64,000 nucleotides of DNA from Acanthochlamys bracteata (taxonomy: Eukaryota > Streptophyta > Magnoliopsida > Pandanales > Velloziaceae). Under the pieces are notes generated by a model. The model was not told where the DNA came from, ran no database searches, and saw nothing but the letters and a program-made list of their open reading frames with translations. How positions within the stretch are numbered: position 1 is the first letter of the stretch; each line of letters begins with the position of its first letter. The stretch spans positions 11,909,001-11,973,000 of the forward strand of contig CM034126.1 of NCBI GenBank assembly GCA_019914995.1, in the 5' to 3' direction. The position numbers and the translations under genes are program-made. This document shows positions 1 through 9,115 of the stretch, one piece after another.

Positions 1-433
1 CCATGTTGGCATATCTTCTTGAACTTGGGAGGATTTTGATTCAAAACATGTTTGCAAGCAAATTTCCAATATACCTCTAACTATCTCCATCTCCATGTGA
101 TATCAACAAGATCCATACTTCTAGAAGCACTACTCAAAATCAACCAATATGGTTACACTACATTTTATAAGATAAAATCAAGACCTAACGAGATTGATGT
201 GATGATGAGGAACCTTCAATAGTTTACAGAACACTATGCAATTGATGTAATGTTACAGACCCAAATATGAAGACATTGAACTCTCTTTCCACAAATAACC
301 TGATGATTCAAAGTAACCAGCATAGTTTCTATGCAATTATACTATGTAAATTGCAATATGTCATAAATAAGGTAATCAAAATAAATTTCAACTATCTCAG
401 CAGAAACCTCAACGAATTCCTTTCTGGAAAAGA
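1..433. other. Downstream flank of the first gene, no gene seen
   Basis: AT-rich sequence below the stop codon of the minus-strand gene at 434-1300. It probably holds that gene's 3' untranslated region. No splice-consistent coding segment was found on either strand. Confidence 0.4.
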
Positions 434-1300
434 TCATGCTTCTGCATCCTCATGAGTATTAGCATCCTTCCTTATCCACATGAATCCTGAACTCGGAGTA
501 CTTGTCGGCCATCCACCAAAGGCTCGATTTCCTTTCCAGCCATCCAACCTCTGTCCTCGGTGCCCCCTGTATCTCTCACCAACAAATTTCCTTTGAGATA
601 CATTGGCAGACCCCTGTAATCGTGCTGATCTGTGACCCGGCTTGTCCAAAGCAATCTCTTTTCTTGGTTGTTTATCCAAATCAGTCGTTACTGGCATGAT
701 GTTTTCAACAATGTCTTGTTTAGTGCTTTTGACCTTCGACAATTTCTCCTCTGTTTCTTCACTGACATTGAGGGACCCGATCATCTGCTGAGAAATTTCT
801 TTCTCCTCAATTGATATCAATTTTTGTTTTGCACGGTTCTGGTTCTTGTTATTCTTCTTCTTCTTCTTTTTCTGTTCAGCAACAATTTGATTCTCCGGTT
901 CGTTTGCAACAATTTGATTCTCCGGCTCGTTTGCAACAATTTGGTTCTCCGTTCCGTTTTTTACCTTTGGCTTAGCAATTCCTTGTTCTCCGGCGCTCGA
1001 TTTCTTCCAAACTGCCTTGGGATTAGTCCTCGTGGCCGAAACTTGTCTTTTATTCCGGGGCGGGGGCCGGGAACCATTGGGATTGGATTTTGAAGATTGA
1101 TCACCTCTGCGGTTGAGTTCCTGTTTGTCTTCTGTTGGCTGTTTCGCTTCTTCTTCTTCTTCACGTTGCTGTTGCAGTCTTCGTTTCTCTTCTTCTTGTT
1201 CTTTTTGTTGCTTCTCCCTGAGCCGGAGTTCCTGAAGTTGCTTGAGCGTGACGTAATTCGGAGGGAAAGAGGAACGCAAGGTCCCCATGGAATTTTCCAT
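434..1300 (-). CDS. Lys/Glu-rich protein of unknown function
   Basis: Single-exon reading frame of 288 residues, taken from the ATG at 1300 (protein begins MENSMGTLRSSF). The frame is open further upstream to 1615, but that part reads as CT-rich untranslated leader (dense TCTCTC on the coding strand) and has no conserved look. Residues about 17-50 are a charged QLQELRLREKQQKEQEEE-type helix, likely coiled coil. Residues about 114-140 are three tandem copies of ENQIVANEP, followed by a run of lysines. The C-terminal part has a basic, Arg/Gly-rich stretch (GERYRGHRGQRLDGWKGNR) and ends in a Trp-containing GGWPTSTPSSGFMWIRK tail, which looks like the constrained part. I do not recognise a named family. 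The composition would suit a nucleic-acid or protein scaffold in the nucleus, but that is inference. Confidence 0.6.
   Translation of the reverse strand: MENSMGTLRSSFPPNYVTLKQLQELRLREKQQKEQEEEKRRLQQQREEEEEAKQPTEDKQELNRRGDQSSKSNPNGSRPPPRNKRQVSATRTNPKAVWKKSSAGEQGIAKPKVKNGTENQIVANEPENQIVANEPENQIVAEQKKKKKKNNKNQNRAKQKLISIEEKEISQQMIGSLNVSEETEEKLSKVKSTKQDIVENIMPVTTDLDKQPRKEIALDKPGHRSARLQGSANVSQRKFVGERYRGHRGQRLDGWKGNRAFGGWPTSTPSSGFMWIRKDANTHEDAEA
880..960 (-). repeat. 27-bp x 3 coding minisatellite
   Basis: Three adjacent 27-bp units encode ENQIVANEP, ENQIVANEP and a diverged ENQIV copy. The first two units differ at one base, the third at more positions. All are in frame, so copy-number change would alter length without breaking the protein. 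Confidence 0.85.
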
Positions 1301-1660
1301 CGCCGGCGCCACCAATGGAGAGCAAGAAGCTCGGAGAGATGTCGAAGAATACACAAGACTGAAGACGAAGAAAAAGAGAAAAGAGGAAGTAAAGCTTGGA
1401 TAATGGAGAGATGAAAACTGAAGAAAACAGAACGAGAGAGAAAGAGAGAGAAAAAAGTTTTGAACTTTTTTATGGTATTGCGAGAGTGGTGTTTGACATC
1501 TGTCCAACAACCTCTCTGCAAAGGAACACGATCGAATCGTTTGAACTTGTGCGAGTTTTTTTCCACTCGATCTGTCGGGGTTAACGCCGGTTGCAAGATC
1601 AACCCGGCTAACCAATTAAATTGCAAATAAGAAAACAGATCAAAACATTTATCAAACATT
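1301..1660 (-). promoter_or_regulatory. CT-rich 5' leader and promoter-proximal region
   Basis: On the minus strand this stretch contains a long pyrimidine run (GA-rich on the plus strand at about 1425-1456), typical of plant 5' untranslated leaders. It lies directly upstream of the chosen ATG at 1300. No clear TATA box could be assigned. Confidence 0.4.
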
Positions 1661-4440
1661 TATATAATTTAACCCCGTTTTTTCCATTTAACTTCACTCA
1701 TCCAAACACACAAACATATTGGTAAATTGAAAATTTTAACCTCGATTTCATATTTGCTTATTTATATTCATCTGATTTTCAATATTTAATAAGTTTAAAG
1801 AATACCGTATTAGTAAATACACACTCTTAACATTTAGTTAATACAACACTCGAAAGAATACAAATTTAACCCTTTCTTCTAATCCCCCGACTAAATCAAT
1901 CAAACGGCATTCTTCTGAAACGAAAAATTAATTTCTCTTTTAAGCTCAACTAATCTGATTTACCTCAAAAGAGAATTTATCCGACTAACCGGTAAAAGGA
2001 CAGAGCCTCAACGTTCGCTATTCTACTTCAAATCAAACTTACCTTAACATGGACTGAAATTAATCATTGTGGCGAAGATTTTCAGTTTGAGGATAAAACA
2101 GCTTCAACTTGTTTCTCATATACAGTCCTAACCATTAGATACACACTGAAGAAAAGAATTAAACGAAATATGGAAACCAATACAAACTATCAATCAGCTG
2201 AGCTGATGTCAAACCTAAAAATACTTCTGCTGTGTAAATTGCGTCAACGTACAGCTGCCTGCTTCCTTGTAAACACTCAAATATAAATAGAATATGAACG
2301 TTATGTAAGCAGCAAGCTGTCCACAACCGACAGAAAATCATGTATCAATAAGCTTTACCTTTCCACAGCAAAGAAAAAAGACCTAATGAATGGATGAATA
2401 AGGTTGAAACAGTCCTACCAGGAGATTCAGGTAGAATGATAGCTCAAAGGAACCTGTATCCCCATAAGTTATTTTGGCAGAACAGCTTACAAGACACAGC
2501 ATCTTCTGTGGTCAAACAAAATGGCAATCTGCATAACTTTTACATGAACCAGAGAAAGCCTACAAGTCGTATCTTTTAGAAATCAAGAAGTAACTACCCC
2601 CTTCAAGCTGCTCTTCTCTCAAAGGACTGTGCCATCAGTCACCCCTGAAGCATAGAGCAGTTAAACCAGTTAACTTTGAGAGAAATACAGGATATCCATG
2701 TTGCTTAACTATTCATAATTCGTATCATGATAGAGCACAGGTATTTGTAGGATTTGCAAGCGTATTGGAACAACTGCATCCATGTTTTTTTATAAAAAAA
2801 AATTTGGTTGCAGAGTACAATACTAAGTAATCAATCGCACAATATAGTGCATAAATCATTATCAGCATAGTCCTAGAAACTAAATGCCGATGTTTACAAA
2901 AATCTTTTGTTGCAATGCAAGGATGCTGACGAAAACATTTAAGCCAACTTTAGTTGTGGCCCAGATCTCCCTTACTAAACCCTAGGATGTGATAAAGCTG
3001 CATCAATGGAATTAATTACATCATTATCCTTATACATTTTCAAACTTTATCCAATGTAGAACATCTACTGAAAATCACAAAAAAGAATCAAGCATTACAG
3101 TTTAAACCCACATTCCTATGTGGCATTCACTACTTGGATGCAGAGTACTAATATTCTACATAAATTACGCCTACCAAATAACAAGCTATAGTTTCTCTGT
3201 AATAACAATCAATCAGACCACAAGAACAATTCCTAACCAAGACTGTGGAAAACACTTTAACATATCAACCAAACAATGCTGGCAGAATAACTTGTATCAA
3301 TGCTAAATATCACTTCTTTCCTTTTAAAAGCTTAATGCCCTTTGCATTTGCGCTAGTGACACTTTCAATTCACATGTTCCAACACATCCATGTCAAAGTA
3401 TTAGAGTCCAACAAAAATGCCAACTAGCAGAGCGACAAAAATTATTGAGGACAAAGCAGAGGGTCTAAGTTCATCAAAATGGGTTACTTTATGCTAGAAA
3501 GAAAACTATTCAAGCACATAGTAGTTAACCCACCCCACACTAACAACCCAAGATCTACTTCCAATGCCATATCTCCACTTCTTCTATTCACTTTTATCTT
3601 ATAATTTAACTTACAGAAGTTAGCAAAACTAGCTACATAACCAACAAACTCCACCTTGGCTAGATTTATGACAAACAAGTAAATGTGTACTTTGTTGCTC
3701 ATATGACTATTTTTGTCATAGCTTTCCGAAACAAATCAACAAATATCAATATTAAGAGACGACAATAAGTAGGGATGCATGATGATAATTTTGGTAAAAG
3801 ACTACCAGAAGTTCCTTTTATACAAGGGTAGAGTGAAAAGCAAGTCAAGTAACAGAATGACATCTTCCGTGTTATTTTCTGAAGACGAGTTGTAGGTTAA
3901 GTGATAAAACATGCAATTTGCAATGGCAGTTCCATTCTGCTCAGTTGTAGAATTGTCCTTGTGAATCAGATTCTAGCCTTGATTTCTTCTTTTCACAGCA
4001 ATATGCACAAATGGAAAACCACAAACCCTTGAAAATGAGATCGCCAGAGAGGCATTCCCATTGTTAAATAGAGTTGTGAACCCAAGATAAAGGATGAAGC
4101 AGGCATGAAGAACCTACTCGCATCTATTTACATATACTGATTGCCAAACTATATTACAATGTTCAGCAAAATTCTCTCTTGGTTTTCATAAGTGCATCTA
4201 AAATTTCTCCCCACTAGTATTATCCCTAGTCCTAAAGATTTTTACGCATATACCATACTCTCTATCCTCTTTTGTTTCTCATTGCTAGAATCTGTTATTA
4301 CCTCTTTTGAACTCCAAATGCTAAAGCAATCCCAAATAGTTTCAGATTCCGCAGACTAAATTTTACTCCCAACAACAATATCACCATAATGACCAATCCA
4401 TAGAGCAAAAAACCAACCAATAGAGTAAAAATATAACAGA
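1661..4440. other. Gene-free stretch, possible 3' part of the S21 gene
   Basis: About 2.8 kb of AT-rich sequence with only short, uncharacteristic open frames. Because the S21 frame at 4819-4485 ends in a good splice donor, one or more small 3' exons and the 3' untranslated region of that minus-strand gene may lie here. I could not identify them. Confidence 0.35.
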
Positions 4441-4441
4441 T

Positions 4442-4819
4442 TTAAGCTAAAAATAAAACAAAAAGAAGATAAGTTAGCAGAGACCTGATCTTCTTAATCA
4501 GGATTGTCTTGAGCTTGCGGGCGAGATCCTGAGACCGAACGCGCATCTCGAGAGTCTTCTTAGCAAGCACACGCTTCTCAGAGTTCTTGATGTGGTGATC
4601 AACCTGGCGCTTGATGAGTCTCTCCATCCCGCTCGCCCTCATCTTCCTTTCCATCACCGCTAACGCCTGCTCCAGATTCCCATCCTTCACTTCTACACGG
4701 ATCCCTCGCCGAAACTGCGACTGATGATTCCCGACCACCTCCGCCAACAACGAAGCCTTGGCGTGGCGGCGGAGGAACGGCAGCGAGGAAAAAAGCCAAC
4801 GAGCCACTGAGGTGCTCAT
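4442..4819 (-). CDS. Ribosomal protein S21 (bS21), organellar, nuclear encoded
   Basis: The ATG at 4819 opens a 125-residue frame. Residues 1-35 are Arg/Ser/Leu-rich without acidic residues near the start (MSTSVARWLFSSLPFLRRHA), as in mitochondrial targeting peptides. The S21 domain follows (about residues 40-110): a short strand VEVKDGNLEQAL, then the helical, very basic segment with MERKMRASGMERLIKRQ. S21 sits on the small subunit near the mRNA exit side. After KKIR the coding strand reads AG then GTCTCT, a plausible donor at 4485, so the last about 14 residues (a hydrophobic LLTYLLFVLFLA tail) are probably intron read-through and the true C-terminus is encoded by an exon I could not place. 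Mitochondrial rather than plastid location is inference from the presequence. Confidence 0.8.
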   Translation of the reverse strand: MSTSVARWLFSSLPFLRRHAKASLLAEVVGNHQSQFRRGIRVEVKDGNLEQALAVMERKMRASGMERLIKRQVDHHIKNSEKRVLAKKTLEMRVRSQDLARKLKTILIKKIRSLLTYLLFVLFLA

Positions 4820-4903
4820 TGCGATCGGTTGCGAGTACCGTGAGCTCTGCGAGCGGTAGTGCGTAACTAGTTTTTAAAGGCGTGCATCCCACTAAGACTG
4901 GTA

Positions 4904-4924
4904 AGCCCAATCAGATAATGGGCC
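4904..4924 (-). promoter_or_regulatory. Pair of site II (TGGGCY) motifs upstream of S21
   Basis: AGCCCA at 4904-4909 and TGGGCC at 4919-4924 lie 85-105 bp upstream of the S21 start codon. Plant genes for cytosolic and mitochondrial ribosomal proteins commonly carry clustered TGGGCY elements bound by TCP factors (established knowledge). Function here is inferred. Confidence 0.5.
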
Positions 4925-5039
4925 GGTGGACATATAAGTCCTATTTATGTGTTATTAGGAAATTTGAAATTAATTAAAATAAATTATTTTGAAAAACAAA
5001 TTATTTTAAGATATTTGAGAAATAAATTTAAATTTTTAT

Positions 5040-5042
<3 letters not shown>

Positions 5043-5079
<37 letters not shown>
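5043..5079. repeat. (TA)n microsatellite, left border of foldback cluster
   Basis: About 18 TA repeats directly abutting the first foldback element. Confidence 0.9.
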
Positions 5080-5082
<3 letters not shown>

Positions 5083-5503
5083 AGGGATAGGAGCACTCCC
5101 TTTTTAGTGGCACTTTCGGACACTCCATTCCTGGTTTATGATGGAGGTGATCTCCAAATCCAATCTTCACCGTTAAATATGAAGAACTATGAGTTAAAAA
5201 CATATCCATAAAATTTCAGTTCAATTGGACTACGAATTCACATCCATCCGGTCACTTGATCAACATGACAGAAAGTAAGAAAATTTAAAAATATATATAT
5301 TATATCATTTCTGTCATCTTGATCAAGTGACCGGATGGACGTGAATTCGTAATCCGATTGAACTGAAATTTTACGAATATATTTTTAACTCATAGTTCTT
5401 CATATCCAACGGTGGAGATTGAATTTGGAGGTCACTCCGACCATAAATTGAGAAGAGAGTGCCCGGGAGTGCCCCTGAGGAGAGAATGTCCCTATCTCTC
5501 CCC
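5080..5503. mobile_element. Foldback MITE copy 1 (long inverted repeat)
   Basis: A 424-bp element that is almost entirely palindromic. The left arm begins GGGAGGGATAGGAGCACTCC and the right arm, read in reverse, begins GGGGAGAGATAGGGACATTC, then both continue through the same sequence. The arms converge on CTGTCATCTTGATCAAGTG and meet at a TA-rich centre near 5290-5305. No coding sequence is present. It is flanked by (TA)n on the left and a short AT run on the right. Elements of this kind lying inside TA microsatellites resemble the rice 'Micron' type, a comparison from memory that needs a library search. Confidence 0.75.
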
Positions 5504-5515
5504 ATATATATATAT

Positions 5516-5901
5516 TTCGGCACTCTCTTCTCGGTTTATGATTTGAGTGATTTCTAAATTCAATCTCCACAGTTGGATATAAAGAATTATGAGTTAAAAA
5601 CCTACCTATAAAATTTCAATTCAATTGGACCATGAATTCACCTCCATCTGATCATTTGATCAAGATGACAGAAAGTAAGAAAACTTAAAAATATATATAT
5701 TGTATTATTTCTGTCATATTGATCAAATGATCGAATGGAGGTGAATATGTGATCCGATTGAGTTGAAATTTTATTGATAGATTTCTAACTCATATTTCTT
5801 TATATCCAACGATGGATATTGGATTTGAAAGTCATTCCAGCCATAAACCGAAGAGGGAGTGCCCGAAAGTGCTCTTAATGAGGAAATGCCCCTATCCCTC
5901 C
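5516..5901. mobile_element. Foldback MITE copy 2
   Basis: Second copy of the same palindromic element, shortened at its left tip (starts at TTCGGCACTCTCTTCTCGG) and more diverged. Centre near 5690-5705. Its right tip CTATCCCTCC abuts copy 3 directly. Confidence 0.7.
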
Positions 5902-6267
5902 TTAGGGGCACTTCCGGACACTCCCTCCCCGGTTTATGGTCGGAATGATCTCTAAATACAATCTCCACCGTTGGATATGAAGAACTATGAGTTAGAAACA
6001 TATCTATAAAATTTCAGCTCAATCGGACTACGAACTCACGCCCATCCGGTCACTTGATCAAGATGACAGAAATGATACAATATATATATTTTTAAATTTT
6101 CTTACTTTTTATCATCTTGATCAAGTGATCAGATGAATATGAATTCGTAGTCCGATTAAGCTGAAATTTTATGGATATATTTCTAACTCATAGCTCTTCA
6201 TATTCAACGATGGAGATTGGATCTGGAGGTCACTCCGACCATAAACCGGAGAGGACCTCTATCCTCC

Positions 6268-6269
<2 letters not shown>
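5902..6269. mobile_element. Foldback MITE copy 3
   Basis: Third copy, starting TTAGGGGCACTTCCGGACAC and ending ACCTCTATCCTCCCC just before a long (TA)n run. It has the same arms and a TA-rich centre near 6078-6095, but here the centre lies in reverse order relative to copies 1 and 2 (CAGAAATGATACA before the A/T run), so the copy is inverted. Confidence 0.7.

Positions 6270-6357
<88 letters not shown>
6270..6357. repeat. (TA)n microsatellite, right border
   Basis: About 44 TA repeats. The open frame through it (poly Ile-Tyr) is an artefact of the repeat. Confidence 0.95.
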
Positions 6358-6359
<2 letters not shown>

Positions 6360-7857
6360 CTGTATAAATTTACATTGTACTTTTATATATTTTTTTAATT
6401 TCTATAAAATAGGGTAAAATTTTTAATTTAAAACAAAATGGTACAATAAAGAAAACTATGTTCTTAATCTGAGTTTCGGAAAGAGTTGAAAAGACTTGAA
6501 ACAAGCCGAATTAATGAATATTAGAGGTGATACATTATCGTTTTTTGGTTTTTCGTTTCTTGTCAAATTTAGAATACATAATTAACATTATCTTGTACTC
6601 AAAACATGAAACCAAAAATCGAATATGGACACTGTTTTTCCTGATACTTGAAAGTTGAAAGAGTGCGTGTTCCTTTTTCCGGCCTTCGTAGCGTTTTTCA
6701 TCTTCGGGTGCAGGTTTCTCTCAGGCAACGACTATAAATAAGGTCGTTGAAATGTTTGGCTGGGTTCCATTTCAACCATTACCATCAATGCCAATTCTTA
6801 TATTTTCCTTGTGGATAGTTAATTAGGTGCATTCTGTGGAGTTAGTTAACTAACAACATTCAATATTTGTTTGCATATTATATAGATATAATTTATATAT
6901 AAAGTGGTCTCATACCAACAACCCAAGCTAGTGACCGATTACGAACCCACTTAATTTCCTTTCGTTGCTACAAGACCAGAAAGAGTAAAAAAAATTCTAT
7001 CAAATCAAGTAAATGTTCATGTTTAAAGTTAATGCAGAAGATATTGTGCCTGAAAAACATTGCATGAACTGAGGCCAGAATTTAGAAATCTGGCACAAAG
7101 TAAGGCATTGCAAAGGGATGACAGATAACGGAAAAGTTTTTTCTTATTACGATCAAAAGTAAGAATCTTTAAATTTGTCTGAAATCTTTTGTTGTAGAAC
7201 TTCAGTTGTCTCTATATCAGGTCACGAACACATCTTCAGGGTTAAATGAGTTAAAGATAGGATACAAGTTAGTTGAGTTAATTAATTAGGGGGTTTAATA
7301 AAGGACATAATTTAAACTCACGCAACCCTTTTTGAAAATCTAAAAGCTTAAATTGATATACGAGAGGCGTACCAATTAATCTATGACTTATTTGTACTTC
7401 AATCTCCCAAGTTATTATTAAGCAAACTTGAAACAATTAAATTGAAATCTCACTCTCATGGTCAAAATAAGTTAGGCGTATTTTTAAGCCTTCGATAATC
7501 CCTTTTTGACTTTTTACTTTCCAAACAACTGCACAACCACAACCTTTCTTTTATATATATAGTCACAAACCAATTCAACAAAATCAAGCAAGCAGCATCT
7601 CAACATTATTTCAAGAACCAATCCAACAAGAATATAGAGATAAAAAATAAAGTGGGAATTGAAAAAGAAAGCTATAACCCCCAGTAGTTGCACTATCCCC
7701 ACGTATATCTAATTAACCAATATAATTAATTCGCTTTCTTCTTCATTCGTTCATTCTTTTTTCATTTTATTCTGATCAACTAATGGAATTATGTTCTGTT
7801 AATTTCTTCTTCTTCAAATTCTAGAAAGAGAGAGAGAGTTGCAGAAATCTTTGGAAT
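6358..7857. other. Gene-free stretch and PADRE gene promoter
   Basis: AT-rich with no credible coding segment. The last 150 bp contain CTTCTTC-rich leader sequence and a GAGAGAGAGAG run just before the ATG at 7858, typical of a plant 5' untranslated region. Confidence 0.5.
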
Positions 7858-8647
7858 ATGGGAAACTGTCAGGCAGCGGAAGTGGCGACGGTGGTGATCC
7901 ACCACCCTGGCAAAGGAAAAGTTGATAGAGTCTACTGGTCTCTAAATGCAAGTCAGGTTATGGAAGATAACCCTGGATACTATGTTGCTACTATCGTAAC
8001 GGCAAGACCCAGACAGAACAGTAGCACTGCAACAACAAACAGAAATAATATTGGTACAGACGGTGCTATTAAGTATGTGAAACTGCTTAGTCCGGATGAG
8101 ATGCTGCATATCGGCCATGCGTATCGGTTGGTTAGCTTCGAAGGTTCGTGATCAGAAGCATGCATGCAGCTTTTGAATGGTAATACTTTTTTTGTACGTT
8201 TTCTGGTTTGATTGATTAAATTTTTGGGGTTTTGGTAGATGTGTTGAAGGAGTTTGGATCGAAGAAGCGCGTTAGATTAAGTAAGTTGATTGCCAAAGAG
8301 AAGGAGAGACGAACCAGAGAAAACATTGAAGATGAACAAGAAGATGGTAGTAGCAAATTAGGACACTCAGCAACCATGAAGAAAAAGAAATCCAATACTC
8401 GTACCAATAATCTGGTAAGTTTTTCTTTGTGATATTCAAGATCAGCTGTTTTTGAAGTTTTTCAATATAAAGTTGATCGTTGTAGGTGGTTGAAGGCAAA
8501 AGGGAAGAGAGTGAAGAGATAGGGGTACTAGAGAGAAACATGAATATGGAACTTTTTGGTAGCAGAGGCTTTGGTAACAGTAGTATGCCATTGAAGCAGG
8601 GGCATTGGAAGCCATCATTGAAGACCATTGCAGAGATAGGAAGCTAA
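7858..8647 (+). CDS. DUF4228/PADRE domain protein, N-myristoylation signal
   Basis: Three exons, 7858-8143, 8239-8414 and 8486-8647, with phases 1 and 0 that join without a stop, giving 207 residues. It begins MGNCQAAEVATVVIHHPGKG, the signature start of plant DUF4228 (PADRE) proteins. Gly2 with Asn/Cys next to it is a good N-myristoylation and possible palmitoylation site, so membrane attachment is likely. The middle has the family's IKYVKLLSPDEMLHIGHAYRL segment. Then comes a basic, low-complexity region (GSKKRVRLSKLIAKEKERR and MKKKKS) and a C-terminal tail WKPSLKTIAEIGS that looks conserved. Family members are often stress- or pathogen-responsive, but no biochemical function is established. 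Introns are 95 and 71 bp. Confidence 0.85.
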
Positions 8648-9115
8648 TTCACTTGTGTTATAGTTAATATTGTTTGATTGATCAATGTTCATTATGTGTA
8701 TGTTTATGGCCACTAACTAGAAAACACACCCGATAAAAGAAAAAAAAAGGGAGCTTTCTTCTTTACTCCTTTTGTTCATGAAACTGTATACATATGTATG
8801 CAATAAATGTACATGAACTTTTTGTTTAAACAAGTAAAACAAATTGAACTCAATTTTTGTTTGAAGTACGGATAATTCTAAGTTACATTTTATTTCATTC
8901 TTACCTAAATAAAAAAGACGTACAGAATTAAGTAAACTATTCAAGGGAGTACCTAACAGTAATTAGCTAAAAAGCCCAATAGGCCGAAGCCTATTCAAGC
9001 TTTTGGGCCACTATTCACATTTAACCGTCACGGAGCCACACACGACATTGAGACTGAAACACTCGCTGTCGTCTTCCATCTCCTGCAACTTCAAACAACC
9101 ACTAAGACCAGCCAA
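8648..9115. promoter_or_regulatory. Intergenic and PNET2-like promoter with site II motifs
   Basis: Holds the 3' untranslated region of the PADRE gene and the upstream region of the next gene. AGCCCA at 8973-8978 and TGGGCC at 9004-9009 form a site II pair about 110-140 bp before the ATG at 9116. Confidence 0.45.

Noticed and set aside
6171-6398. Open frame rich in Ile-Tyr repeats
   Set aside because: It is translation of the (TA)n microsatellite.
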